This document shows, in pieces, positions 8,890-17,709 of a DNA stretch of 64,000 nt. The notes beneath the pieces are model-generated. The model saw nothing but the letters and a program-made list of their open reading frames with translations. It was not told the origin of the DNA and did no database searches. Position 1 is the first letter of the stretch. Every line of letters begins with the position of its first letter. Where the stretch lies: NCBI RefSeq assembly GCF_012396605.1, contig NZ_JAAXPW010000004.1, forward strand, positions 1 to 64,000, given 5' to 3'. The position numbers and the translations under genes are program-made. Source of the stretch: Ureibacillus thermosphaericus. Lineage in GTDB: Bacteria; Bacillota; Bacilli; Bacillales_A; Planococcaceae.

Positions 8890-9660
8890 TTGTCTTACCA
8901 AATTGAACAAAAGGACGGTATTCTAACTTTTACTATTGATAGAGAAGAAAAGAGAAATGCAGTAAATGACGAAGTAATGAATGGCCTAAAACAAGTAATT
9001 AAACATATTAAAGAGAACAGAGATGTGCGATTTTTAGTTGTTACTGGTGCGGGGGATAAAGCGTTTTGTTCTGGTGGAGATTTGACGGAATTTCATAGTT
9101 TAAAAACGGCTGAAGAAGCTTTTGGGATGTTAAGCAAAATGGGAAATATATTATATGAACTTGCTACATTGCATGTTCCAACCATTGCCTTAATTAACGG
9201 GACAGCCGTTGGGGGTGGTTGTGAAATCGCTACAGCATGTGATTTTCGTTTGGTGGCAAGTCATGCAAAATGCGGATTTATTCAAGGAACGTTGGCAATT
9301 ACGACCGGATGGGGTGGCGGTACGTATTTATTTGAACGTGGATTGCGTCATGACCGTGCATTAAAAATGCTGATTGATGCGAAGCCATACACTGCTCAGC
9401 AATTATATGAAATTGGTTGGGCTATGAGAATATTTGACGGTCCAAAAGAAGAAGCATTGGAAGCGTTTATTGAAGATATGAAAAAAATTCATCCTTCTGT
9501 CCATCATGCATATAAAGAGATTGAACTTCGCAAATGGAGAGAGCGAAATATGTATGGACGTGTTATGGAAGAAATCAAACTTTGTGCAAAACTTTGGGAA
9601 AGTGAAGATCATGAAAAAGCAGTTGAACGCTTCTTATCAAAATCAAGCAATCATAAATAA
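8890..9660 (+). CDS. Enoyl-CoA hydratase/isomerase (crotonase) family protein
   Basis: 256 residues from TTG 8890, which has AAAAGGGG about 9 nt upstream; ATG 8881 lies against the site and is less likely. The crotonase fold is clear: FCSGGDL (59-65) and GTAVGGGCEIA (104-114) form the oxyanion hole and acyl-CoA pocket. E112 is kept. The second acid/base Glu of true hydratases (PE motif) is not seen; the segment reads FIQGTLAITTGWGGG. That arrangement is closer to decarboxylase-type members of the superfamily, so the reaction is uncertain. It is a single gene between two terminators, at a place where B. subtilis has none. Confidence 0.82.
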   Translation: MSYQIEQKDGILTFTIDREEKRNAVNDEVMNGLKQVIKHIKENRDVRFLVVTGAGDKAFCSGGDLTEFHSLKTAEEAFGMLSKMGNILYELATLHVPTIALINGTAVGGGCEIATACDFRLVASHAKCGFIQGTLAITTGWGGGTYLFERGLRHDRALKMLIDAKPYTAQQLYEIGWAMRIFDGPKEEALEAFIEDMKKIHPSVHHAYKEIELRKWRERNMYGRVMEEIKLCAKLWESEDHEKAVERFLSKSSNHK

Positions 9661-9714
9661 TACAAAATATTGTCTTCAACAATACTACTGAATAATCGGT
9701 TATATCCATTTGAA

Positions 9715-9758
9715 AATAGGTCGCGACAAAATTTTTATATGTCGCAACCTATTTTTTT
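9715..9758 (+). terminator. Terminator after the enoyl-CoA hydratase-like gene
   Basis: A stem of about 13 bp with one mismatch (9715-9727 with 9741-9753), an AT-rich loop and seven Ts. Confidence 0.85.
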
Positions 9759-9824
9759 CTATGTTCTTTAATTCTATTTACTCTCTTTTTGCATATAGTA
9801 GTAAAAAAATGAGAGGTGATAAGT

Positions 9825-10223
9825 ATGGAAGGGAAAAGAAGGAAAGATCAATGGACAGCTGAAGATGACGAAAAATTAGCAGAGATTGTCATCACAGCTG
9901 TACAAAATGGAAGAACTCAATTAGAAGCGTTTGCTGAGGCTGCGCAAGTGCTGAATCGAACAAAGCAGGCTTGCGGTTTCCGCTGGAATAAAACATTAAG
10001 GCAACAATATGGTCAAATGTTAAATAGTGTTAGAAAACGACCAAAGCAATTAATGCGAAGCCACTTAAAGCTTGCTCTTAATAGTTTTGATGAATTGACA
10101 GAAGCATACAATGAATTAGAACTAAAATATCGAGAGCTTCAAACTGAGCATGATAGAGTGCTAAAATGGCTTCAACAAGGTGCAATATTCATCGAACAAC
10201 AACAGCAAAAACAGCAGCAATAA
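9825..10223 (+). CDS. gerR: RsfA/GerR-type sporulation transcription regulator (YlbO)
   Basis: 132 residues. A Myb/SANT-like DNA-binding domain (about 5-60: DQWTAEDDEKLAEIV, then RTKQACGFRWNKTLRQQY) is followed by a coiled coil (about 75-120) and a glutamine-rich tail. By homology and position it is YlbO/GerR, a mother-cell regulator made under sigma-E; the prespore paralogue RsfA is the alternative. The start is ATG 9825 with GAGAGGTGAT just upstream; the GTG at 9816 is inside that site. A CATATAGT at 9792-9799 resembles a sigma-E -10, but no clear -35 is visible. Confidence 0.85.
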   Translation: MEGKRRKDQWTAEDDEKLAEIVITAVQNGRTQLEAFAEAAQVLNRTKQACGFRWNKTLRQQYGQMLNSVRKRPKQLMRSHLKLALNSFDELTEAYNELELKYRELQTEHDRVLKWLQQGAIFIEQQQQKQQQ

Positions 10224-10322
10224 TCGCCATTATTCCTCTTTTTTATCACCATCATCCATCAATCAAGGTAAAGGAAGCTGCAGTTAAATATCGAAAACTT
10301 CAAATATTTCCAGTATAATATG

Positions 10323-10361
10323 AAAAAAAGGGTGTGACACTCTTTCGGTCACACCTTTTTG
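10323..10361 (+). terminator. Intrinsic terminator, possibly bidirectional
   Basis: GGTGTGAC (10331-10338) pairs with GTCACACC (10348-10355), with seven As before and five Ts after. It lies 100 bp after the gerR-like gene. Confidence 0.88.
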
Positions 10362-10456
10362 TCGTTTTCGTTCTTGAAAAAATAAGGATGTACAAACCAG
10401 CAAAACAATTAATATCAATTTAATGGAATAAATAAGTTGTAAAGAGGGAAGCGCGT

Positions 10457-11350
10457 ATGAATATAGTTATAATTGGTGCAGGTTCTGTCGGAATGTTGAT
10501 GTCCTCGTTTTTAGCTGAAAAATATGAAGTAACGTTAATAGTTCGAAGGCTAAAACAAGAAGAAGCAATACGAAAACATGGCCTTTATAGAAAAAATTTG
10601 GATGGAACTATTACGAAGAAATATGTGAATGTTACGACTACATATAATGAAATTGCGACAGCATCTTTAGTAATTGTGGCAGTAAAATATACACATCTGC
10701 AAGAAGTTTTCCTGCAACTTCAGAAGCTGCCACAGGACATACCAATTTTATTTGTACAAAACGGTTTAGCTCATTTTGAAGAAGCGCTGAAACTTCCTCA
10801 ACAGACTATTGGATTTGGCTCATGCCAATTCGGTGCACAAAAGGCAAATGATTATACAGTTATTCATAATGGAATTGGTGTGTTAAAATTAGCAGTTGAA
10901 AGGGGAAATGACGAGGTTTTTCAATTGTTACACGGGATAGAAAACGAATTGTTTCCTTTACAATTTGTCGATGATGCTGAAAAAATGCTTTTTGAGAAGG
11001 CGTTATATAATTGTTTTATCAACCCCTTGACAGCTGTGTTGCAAGTAAAAAACGGCGAATTAATCAACAATATTCATGCGAAAAAATTGTTAAAAGATTT
11101 ATATGAAGAATTAATGAATGCTTTCCCTGAACAAAGAATGATTGTCTCATTTGAAGATGTTGTTTCGTTGTGCGAAAAAACAGCTTCTAACACTTCTTCG
11201 ATGTTACAAGATCGATTAATGAATAAGAAAACAGAAGTGGAATCGATTGTCGGAGCAATCATAAAAAAAGCAGAATTAAAAGGTAAAAGCTTACCGACTT
11301 TAAAAACGTTATATCATTTAGTGTTGTCACTAGAGGGTGAAAAAACGTGA
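10457..11350 (+). CDS. panE: 2-dehydropantoate 2-reductase
   Basis: 297 residues. It reduces ketopantoate to pantoate with NADPH in the pantothenate pathway. The Rossmann motif GAGSVG is at 7-12. The catalytic set matches E. coli PanE: N102 in QNG, K181 in FEKALYN, N185 and N189. The ATG follows an AAGAGGGAAG site. Its stop overlaps the GTG start of the DUF3397 gene by 4 nt, so the two are co-translated. The position corresponds to ylbQ, before bshC. Confidence 0.95.
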   Translation: MNIVIIGAGSVGMLMSSFLAEKYEVTLIVRRLKQEEAIRKHGLYRKNLDGTITKKYVNVTTTYNEIATASLVIVAVKYTHLQEVFLQLQKLPQDIPILFVQNGLAHFEEALKLPQQTIGFGSCQFGAQKANDYTVIHNGIGVLKLAVERGNDEVFQLLHGIENELFPLQFVDDAEKMLFEKALYNCFINPLTAVLQVKNGELINNIHAKKLLKDLYEELMNAFPEQRMIVSFEDVVSLCEKTASNTSSMLQDRLMNKKTEVESIVGAIIKKAELKGKSLPTLKTLYHLVLSLEGEKT

Positions 11351-11739
11351 AATTAGTTTTAACATACATTCTTGGCACCCTAATTTTATTGCCAATGACT
11401 GCCTTCATTATTTCATTTTTTTTATTTCGGAAATACTTGAAAAAACAGGCGGACAGTAGTTTTAGTTTAGCAGCAGATATCACGACCTTTTTTTTATTTT
11501 TCTCCGTCACCCTCTCCATTGCAACCCTATGGAACTCTACAATAAGTATTGTAGCCGTTGTAATTTCCATATTGATTGCGATGTTGATGACTTATAAAGA
11601 ATGGAAAACGAAAAATGAAATTAAAGTATTTCCTTTATTGAGAAGAATATGGCGCATGCAATTTTTATATTTAATTTTCATCTATACGATTGTTTGGATT
11701 GTAGGCATTATTCAAAGTATTATATTTTTTATTACATAG
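11347..11739 (+). CDS. DUF3397 family membrane protein
   Basis: 130 residues, four predicted transmembrane helices (about 5-27, 43-60, 63-80 and 100-125) joined by short basic loops. I recognise the DUF3397 family by its place between panE and bshC in Bacillales; its function is unknown. It starts with GTG overlapping the panE stop (GTGA), which suggests translational coupling. Confidence 0.82.
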   Translation: MKLVLTYILGTLILLPMTAFIISFFLFRKYLKKQADSSFSLAADITTFFLFFSVTLSIATLWNSTISIVAVVISILIAMLMTYKEWKTKNEIKVFPLLRRIWRMQFLYLIFIYTIVWIVGIIQSIIFFIT

Positions 11740-11847
11740 ATTGAGCCATTTTCTTTTCAGACAATGTTTCAAAGATTACAATATAACAGGAATAAATATT
11801 TACTTTCAATGAAATGAACGTATTGAGTTAAGTAGAGGAGTAGTAAT

Positions 11848-13461
11848 ATGAAACTGGAAAAATTATCACCAGTTAACAATCAATTGTTATCTGATTATTG
11901 GGCGGAAAGTGAACATTTGCTCTCATTTTATCAATATCCATATAAAGATGAATCATTTCGAGTACGAGCTCATTATTTGAGAGAACAAGCGTATAATCGA
12001 AAAAGTTTATGTAACGTTATTTATCAGTATATGGAGCCTTTTGGCATTTCAGAAAAATCAATGGAGAATCTAAAAAAATTAGAAAAAGGTGCGTTGGCAG
12101 TTGTTGGTGGTCAACAAGCGGGATTGTTGACGGGTCCGCTTTATTCTGTTAATAAAGCAATTAGTGTTATTTTGCTATCGAAAGAACAAAGTGAAAAACT
12201 AGGTATTGATGTCGTACCGATTTTTTGGATTGCGGGTGAAGACCACGATATTTTAGAAATTAATCATACTTATACGATTGTCGATGGATTGCCAAAAAAG
12301 AAAATTTTTGACGTAGCTCCTCGCAAAAAGACGATTGCTTCCGAAACTCGGTTTGATCATTCGTTAATGAAAGATTATATTGATGAAATTTTTAAAGATT
12401 ATGGTGAAACGGAATACACGCATGATCTCTATCATTCGGTACTACGACATATGAATGACAGTGAAACATTTACTGATTTCTTCGCTCGTTTAATGAATGA
12501 TTTATTTAAAGATGAAGGACTGCTAATGATCGATTCGGCGTTTCTACCATTTCGACAATATCAAACTACTTTTTTCCAGCGAATCATCGAAAAAAATGAG
12601 GAGATTAGTTTAGCAGTAATTGAAAAGGAACGATTATTAGAAAAGAGAGGGTATGGTACTCCGATTGTTGCAACGGAGGAAAATGCGAACCTCTTTTATG
12701 TGCGAGATGGAGAACGATTTTTACTCGAAAGAAAGAATGGCTTATTTGTTAATTCGGCTGCAAACGTAAAATTTACCCTTGAAGAACTTTTACAAATTGC
12801 TGAACAATCACCAGAACAACTAAGTAATAATGTGGTAACGAGACCTTTAATGCAAGAAATGTGTTTGCCAGTATTGGCTTTTGTGGCTGGTCCTGGAGAA
12901 CTTCATTATTGGGCGGCTTTAAAAGATGCATTTGAAGTATTAGACTTACAAATGCCGATTTTAGCCCCAAGGTTAAATATTACTTTTATTACTCGTCGTG
13001 TAGAACAACTGCTTTTTGAATATCAACTAACTTTTGAAGATGTTGTGGCTGGTGAAGTGCAAAAAATAATGAAACAATTTATTCAGGATATTCAAGAGGT
13101 TGAAGCAGAGGAAAAAATTCAGCGAATCAGAAAGATGTTAGACGAGCAATATGATGAGTTATTACAACTATTGAATGCGAAACAGCTCCATTTGGTAAGG
13201 ATATTAGAAAGAAATAAGAATTACCACAATATGCAACTTGATTATTTAAGTCAAAAAATCGAACAAGAAGTCTTACTAAAACATCATCACACGATTCGCC
13301 GGTTGAATACAATTGTAAGTGAGTTGTATCCAAACAACAATTTCCAAGAACGTGTATTTAACCCATATCAATATTTAAATCTTTATGGCTTTAGTCTTAT
13401 TACACACTTATTACAATTACCAATGAAAATTGGGAATTATCATTATTTGATAAAATTATAG
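11848..13461 (+). CDS. bshC: Putative cysteine ligase BshC (bacillithiol biosynthesis)
   Basis: 537 residues. BshC adds cysteine to glucosaminyl-malate, the last step of bacillithiol synthesis. Residues about 87-109 (VVGGQQAGLLTGPLYSVNKA) and FWIAGEDHDILEINHTY (about 128-145) are the conserved nucleotide-site segments of the core Rossmann domain. A long coiled coil (about 400-480) follows. Full family length. The ATG has GTAGAGGAG upstream. It ends at a terminator that separates it from the mra cluster. Confidence 0.94.
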   Translation: MKLEKLSPVNNQLLSDYWAESEHLLSFYQYPYKDESFRVRAHYLREQAYNRKSLCNVIYQYMEPFGISEKSMENLKKLEKGALAVVGGQQAGLLTGPLYSVNKAISVILLSKEQSEKLGIDVVPIFWIAGEDHDILEINHTYTIVDGLPKKKIFDVAPRKKTIASETRFDHSLMKDYIDEIFKDYGETEYTHDLYHSVLRHMNDSETFTDFFARLMNDLFKDEGLLMIDSAFLPFRQYQTTFFQRIIEKNEEISLAVIEKERLLEKRGYGTPIVATEENANLFYVRDGERFLLERKNGLFVNSAANVKFTLEELLQIAEQSPEQLSNNVVTRPLMQEMCLPVLAFVAGPGELHYWAALKDAFEVLDLQMPILAPRLNITFITRRVEQLLFEYQLTFEDVVAGEVQKIMKQFIQDIQEVEAEEKIQRIRKMLDEQYDELLQLLNAKQLHLVRILERNKNYHNMQLDYLSQKIEQEVLLKHHHTIRRLNTIVSELYPNNNFQERVFNPYQYLNLYGFSLITHLLQLPMKIGNYHYLIKL

Positions 13462-13482
13462 CGTTTTTTCTATTTTTTTTAG

Positions 13483-13510
13483 AGCTATCTCGTAGGAGAT
13501 AGCTTTTTTA
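13483..13510 (+). terminator. Terminator after bshC
   Basis: A 9-bp perfect stem AGCTATCTC (13483-13491 with 13496-13504), a 4-nt loop and a T run to about 13509. Confidence 0.92.
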
Positions 13511-13551
13511 ATTCTTTTTTCTTATACACTGCTCTGTTTATGGAGTACAAT

Positions 13552-13560
13552 TGGCATAAT
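13552..13560 (+). promoter_or_regulatory. Putative extended -10 promoter of the mra operon
   Basis: TGGCATAAT is an extended -10 (TGN then CATAAT at 13555-13560). No good -35 lies 16-18 bp upstream. Its start point would fall just before the MraZ boxes. Confidence 0.4.
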
Positions 13561-13594
13561 TTGTGAAAAGTTTACAAACTATGCGAAGAAATAT

Positions 13595-13638
13595 GTGGTG
13601 GAAAGTGGGGGAATGTGGTACATTATTTACTAAAGTGG
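13595..13638 (+). promoter_or_regulatory. MraZ operator: GTGG boxes in 10-bp phase
   Basis: GTGG occurs at 13595, 13605, 13615 and 13635, all on one 10-bp grid (one slot, 13625, is empty). MraZ is known to repress its own operon by binding short GTGG/TGGG-type direct repeats spaced one helical turn apart. The last copy overlaps the mraZ ribosome binding region. Confidence 0.72.
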
Positions 13639-13648
13639 GGTGAGTAGC

Positions 13649-14080
13649 ATGTTCATGGGAGAATATCAACATACTGTTGATGCCAAAGGACGTTTAATCA
13701 TACCATCAAAATTCCGTGAATTATTAGGAAATACTTTTGTCATTACCCGGGGTCTTGATAACTGTCTTTTTGGATATCCTATGAACGAATGGCGAAAGCT
13801 CGAAGAAAAACTGAAAGACTTGCCAATGACGAAAAAAGATGCAAGAGCATTTGCTAGGTTCTTCTTTTCTGGGGCTACCGAAGTTGAATTAGACAAACAA
13901 GGGCGAATTAACATTCCTTCCAATCTTGCTACTTACGCAAAACTTGAAAAAGAATGTGTTATTCTAGGTGTTTCAACCAAGATTGAAATATGGTCTAAAG
14001 AACTTTGGGAAGAATATTTCAACGAAGCAGAGGAATCTTTCAATGATATTGCAGAAAATCTTATTGGCTTTGACTTCTAG
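13649..14080 (+). CDS. mraZ: Transcriptional regulator MraZ
   Basis: 143 residues, two SpoVT/AbrB-like DNA-binding repeats, each with the D-x-x-x-R signature: DAKGR at 11-15 and DKQGR at 82-86. MraZ forms ring oligomers and autoregulates the division and cell wall operon. The start is ATG 13649 after GTGGGGTGAG; the GTG at 13640 is within that site. It is the first gene of the cluster, 30 nt before rsmH. Confidence 0.97.
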   Translation: MFMGEYQHTVDAKGRLIIPSKFRELLGNTFVITRGLDNCLFGYPMNEWRKLEEKLKDLPMTKKDARAFARFFFSGATEVELDKQGRINIPSNLATYAKLEKECVILGVSTKIEIWSKELWEEYFNEAEESFNDIAENLIGFDF

Positions 14081-14110
14081 CGAATACATCGATGAAGGAG
14101 CAATCAATTC

Positions 14111-15061
14111 ATGTTCGATCACACAACTGTACTATTAAAAGAAACTGTCGATGGCTTAAATATTCATTCAGACGGAATATATGTGGATTGTACATTAGGT
14201 GGTGCTGGTCATAGCGAGTACTTAGTTCAACAACTTTCTAGCAATGGTAGACTAATATGTTTTGATCAAGACTTAACTGCCATTGAACATGCGAAAAAAC
14301 GTTTGGAAAATTATAAGGATAGAGTGAATTTTGTGCATTCCAATTTCAGGTATATAAAACAGGAATTGGATAAACTTAATATTCAGAAAGTTGATGGTAT
14401 TCTCTATGATTTAGGAGTTTCCTCACCCCAATTAGATACTCCGGAAAGAGGATTTAGTTACCAGCACGATGCTCCTTTAGATATGCGAATGGATCAAACT
14501 CAAGAACTAACTGCCTACCATATTGTAAATGAATGGCCATATGAAGAATTAGTGCGTATTTTTTTCCGTTATGGTGAAGAACAATTTTCAAAGCAAATTG
14601 CTCGAAAAATTGAAATGGCAAGGAAAAAAGCACCCATTAAAACAACAGGACAGCTTGTCGATTTAATTAAAGAGGGCATTCCAGCATCTCGTCGCCGTAC
14701 AGGTGGACATCCAGCAAAGCGAGTTTTCCAAGCAATTCGCATTGCTGTAAATGATGAATTAGGGGCGATTGAAGAGTCGCTGACAGATGCCATTGATTTA
14801 TTACGTATTGGCGGTAGGATAAGTGTTATCACATTCCACTCTTTGGAAGATCGCATTGTTAAAACAATATTTAAAGAGGCTTCATCATTACCAGAATTAC
14901 CTCCAGGGTTACCAATCGTACCAGATGAATTCCAACCGGTATTAAAAAATATTACGAAAAAGCCGATTGTTCCATCGGAGGAAGAGTTGTTGGCAAACAA
15001 TCGGGCGAGATCAGCAAAATTACGTATCGCTGAAAAAATTCATGAAAAAGGGCGTGGCTAA
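14111..15061 (+). CDS. rsmH: 16S rRNA (cytosine(1402)-N(4))-methyltransferase RsmH (MraW)
   Basis: 316 residues, usual length. It methylates N4 of C1402 of 16S rRNA with S-adenosylmethionine. The AdoMet loop GGAGHS is at 30-35, [10 protein letters not shown] near 98-107, and the C-terminal [10 protein letters not shown] is typical. It opens with [17 protein letters not shown] precedes the ATG. It abuts ftsL with no intergenic base. Confidence 0.97.
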   Translation: MFDHTTVLLKETVDGLNIHSDGIYVDCTLGGAGHSEYLVQQLSSNGRLICFDQDLTAIEHAKKRLENYKDRVNFVHSNFRYIKQELDKLNIQKVDGILYDLGVSSPQLDTPERGFSYQHDAPLDMRMDQTQELTAYHIVNEWPYEELVRIFFRYGEEQFSKQIARKIEMARKKAPIKTTGQLVDLIKEGIPASRRRTGGHPAKRVFQAIRIAVNDELGAIEESLTDAIDLLRIGGRISVITFHSLEDRIVKTIFKEASSLPELPPGLPIVPDEFQPVLKNITKKPIVPSEEELLANNRARSAKLRIAEKIHEKGRG

Positions 15062-15442
15062 ATGGCAGTTCGGGTTAGGCAACCATTATATTATCAACAA
15101 CAAGAAGTACCCTATCAACAACCCACCAATCAACCAAATACAAGGCAAGTAAAAAAGAAGCAACGTAAAATCATTACAGCAAGGGAAAAGTTTTTATATA
15201 TCGCATTTGTTATAGTTGTTGCAACTTTATCTGTATTCGTATTACATAAACAAAGCTCAATTCAAAAAACAACGATTGAAATACAAAAAATTGAAAGAGA
15301 AATCGCAGAAATTGAAAAAGAAAATGCGGATTTAAAAGTACAGGTTAGCGAATTATCAACATATGAAAGAATTTGGGAAAAAGCCAATTCACTCGGTTTA
15401 ACTCTTAAAGAAGATAACGTAAAGGTAGTGCCGGGAGAATGA
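15062..15442 (+). CDS. ftsL: Cell division protein FtsL
   Basis: 126 residues. A basic, glutamine-rich cytoplasmic tail (1-43), one transmembrane helix (about 44-61) and a leucine-zipper-like coiled coil outside (about 66-102). FtsL pairs with DivIC and DivIB at the septum to activate the septal synthase. It begins at the base after the rsmH stop and overlaps pbpB by 4 nt. FtsL sequences are weakly conserved; topology and place identify it. Confidence 0.92.
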   Translation: MAVRVRQPLYYQQQEVPYQQPTNQPNTRQVKKKQRKIITAREKFLYIAFVIVVATLSVFVLHKQSSIQKTTIEIQKIEREIAEIEKENADLKVQVSELSTYERIWEKANSLGLTLKEDNVKVVPGE

Positions 15443-17646
15443 AGAAAAAGAAATTTCGTTTTCAATGGGGAGCCTTTCTAATGTTTTTATTATATGGAGG
15501 GCTCTTTTTTGCATTATTCTTAAGGATTACTTACATCCAAATAACTGGACAAGTTGAAGGAGAAGAATTAAAGGCAAGGGCTGCAGCATTGTACCAAAAG
15601 GAAGCGGTGATTACTGCTGAACGCGGAAAAATATTAGATCGGAATGGAAATGTAATAGCAGAAGATACGTTAAGCTATCGACTAATCGCCGTTGTCAATC
15701 CAGTTGCAACAACAAACCCAAATAACCCACAACATGTTGTAGATCCTGAAAAAACAGCTGAAATATTAGCAAATTATATTGATATGGATGAATCGACTAT
15801 TTATAAGATATTAACAAAACGAAAGTCGGATGGTGGATATTACTATCAAGTTGAATTCGGTTCTGCGGGAAGAGGAATCAGTCACGAAATCAAAACGAAA
15901 ATTGAAAAGGAAAAATTACCTGGTATTAAATTTGTAAGTGATACGAAGCGATATTATCCAAACGGTATTTTTGCATCCCATTTAATTGGTTTTACGCAAA
16001 GAGAAGAGCAAGAGGATGGAACGTTTATTCCTGTAGGGAAAATGGGATTAGAATTGATTTACAATGAACAATTAACTGGAGAAAATGGGAAAATTGAATA
16101 TGAAAGTGATGCATTTCACTATTTATTGCCAAACAGAGATAAGATGATCAAACCAGCGAAAAATGGTGACAATATTTATTTAACAATTGATAAAACGATT
16201 CAAAACTTCTTGGAAGATGCGATGACAAATGTGGACCGAGAATATAATCCTGATTCGATGGTTGGCCTTGTAGTAGATGCAAAAACAGGGGAAATTCTTG
16301 CATTGTCTCAACGTCCTACATTCGATCCAGAAACTAGAATTGGTTTGGAAAATAACTGGTTAAACTACGTGACACAAGAAGTAATTGAACCAGGGTCTAC
16401 AATGAAAACATTTACTTTAGCTGCTGCAATTGAGACAGGCAATTGGCATCCGAATGCTACGTATCAATCTGGGGCATATAGAGTGTTGGACAGAACGATT
16501 CGGGACCACAATATTCATGGTTGGGGAAGAATTACTTATTTAGAAGGATTTCAACGTTCATCCAATACTGCGATGGCCAATTTGCTAGAACTAATGGGCA
16601 ATGATACATTTATTGATTATTTAGAAGCCTTTGGATTTGGGAAAAAAACAGGCATAGATTTGCCTGGTGAAGTGACCGGAACCATTTTAACCCGATATCC
16701 AATTAACTATGTAACAACTTCATTCGGACAAGGCTCTACTGTGACGCCGATACAGCTAGTCCAAGCCATGACAGCCATTACGAATGATGGTGTTATGATG
16801 CAACCATATGTTATTGATAAAATTGTGGATTCTTCCACAGGAAAAGTGATTGAAAATCATCAACCGAAGGAAAAAGGAAAACCGATTTCTGCAAGCACAG
16901 CGAAACAAGTAAGAGCAATTTTGGCTTCTACCGTTACTTCGGAAGTAGGTACTGCTAGAAACTATAAAATTGATGGATATGAAGTAGCGGGGAAAACAGG
17001 TACTGCTCAAATACCGAATCCAAATGGAAGAGGCTATTTATATGGAAAAAACAATTATTTATATTCCTTCTTAGGTTTTGCCCCTGTTGATGATCCACAA
17101 TTGATTGTTTATGTAGCAGTGAAAAGACCAAAACTTAAAGGAACTGAAATTGGTTCAGAACCGGTGGAAAAAGTATTTAAGCCTGTAATGGAAAATAGCT
17201 TAAAATATTTAAACATTAATCCAGAAGATGCGAAGCCTGTAGAGAAAATAACGATAGGGAACTATATTGGGAAAAAAGCTGCGAAATTAAAACAAGAATT
17301 AGAGAGTCAAGGATTAAAAACAATTATTATTGGTGAAGGCGGAGAAATTATTGACCAATATCCGAAAGAAGGAGTTTCAATGGTAAAAGATAGCATCGTC
17401 TTTTTAAAAACGGATGGCGTTGTGACATTGCCTTCTTTTGAAAATTGGTCATTGAGAAATTTACTAATCTATAAAGCGATGTCCGGTATAAATATTGAAA
17501 TCGTAGGAGAAGGCTATGTAGAAAGCCAAAGTGTATCAGAAAATACAATGATTACTGATTCCTCCCCGATTGTTGTTAAATTAAAAACTCCTGAAGAATT
17601 ATTCCTAATTAGTGGTGAGCAATCTGAGGAATTGCCCCAAGATTAG
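15439..17646 (+). CDS. pbpB: Penicillin-binding protein 2B, septal transpeptidase
   Basis: 735 residues. One N-terminal transmembrane helix (about 12-34), a PBP dimerisation domain (about 55-225), a transpeptidase domain and two C-terminal PASTA domains (about 590-715). The active site is intact: S320-T-M-K323, S374-S-N376 and K519-T-G521. PBP2B cross-links septal peptidoglycan, working with the SEDS protein and FtsL/DivIB. It overlaps ftsL by 4 nt. The paralogue spoVD follows after 63 nt. Confidence 0.96.
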   Translation: MKKKKFRFQWGAFLMFLLYGGLFFALFLRITYIQITGQVEGEELKARAAALYQKEAVITAERGKILDRNGNVIAEDTLSYRLIAVVNPVATTNPNNPQHVVDPEKTAEILANYIDMDESTIYKILTKRKSDGGYYYQVEFGSAGRGISHEIKTKIEKEKLPGIKFVSDTKRYYPNGIFASHLIGFTQREEQEDGTFIPVGKMGLELIYNEQLTGENGKIEYESDAFHYLLPNRDKMIKPAKNGDNIYLTIDKTIQNFLEDAMTNVDREYNPDSMVGLVVDAKTGEILALSQRPTFDPETRIGLENNWLNYVTQEVIEPGSTMKTFTLAAAIETGNWHPNATYQSGAYRVLDRTIRDHNIHGWGRITYLEGFQRSSNTAMANLLELMGNDTFIDYLEAFGFGKKTGIDLPGEVTGTILTRYPINYVTTSFGQGSTVTPIQLVQAMTAITNDGVMMQPYVIDKIVDSSTGKVIENHQPKEKGKPISASTAKQVRAILASTVTSEVGTARNYKIDGYEVAGKTGTAQIPNPNGRGYLYGKNNYLYSFLGFAPVDDPQLIVYVAVKRPKLKGTEIGSEPVEKVFKPVMENSLKYLNINPEDAKPVEKITIGNYIGKKAAKLKQELESQGLKTIIIGEGGEIIDQYPKEGVSMVKDSIVFLKTDGVVTLPSFENWSLRNLLIYKAMSGINIEIVGEGYVESQSVSENTMITDSSPIVVKLKTPEELFLISGEQSEELPQD

Positions 17647-17658
17647 CTTAGCTTTTGA

Positions 17659-17685
17659 ATAGATGAGAAGTTCGTTTCATACCTT
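17659..17685 (+). promoter_or_regulatory. Putative sigma-E promoter of spoVD
   Basis: ATA (17659-17661), 16 bp, CATACCTT (17678-17685) fits the sigma-E pattern ATA-N16-18-CATAnnnT. It lies 24 bp before the spoVD ATG, in the gap after pbpB. spoVD is a sigma-E gene in B. subtilis, which supports the reading. Confidence 0.5.
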
Positions 17686-17709
17686 GTAAAAAACGAGGTG
17701 TGATGTCGA

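Noticed and set aside
14569-15000. A 143-residue minus-strand frame inside rsmH
   Set aside because: Antisense shadow of rsmH; no ribosome binding site.
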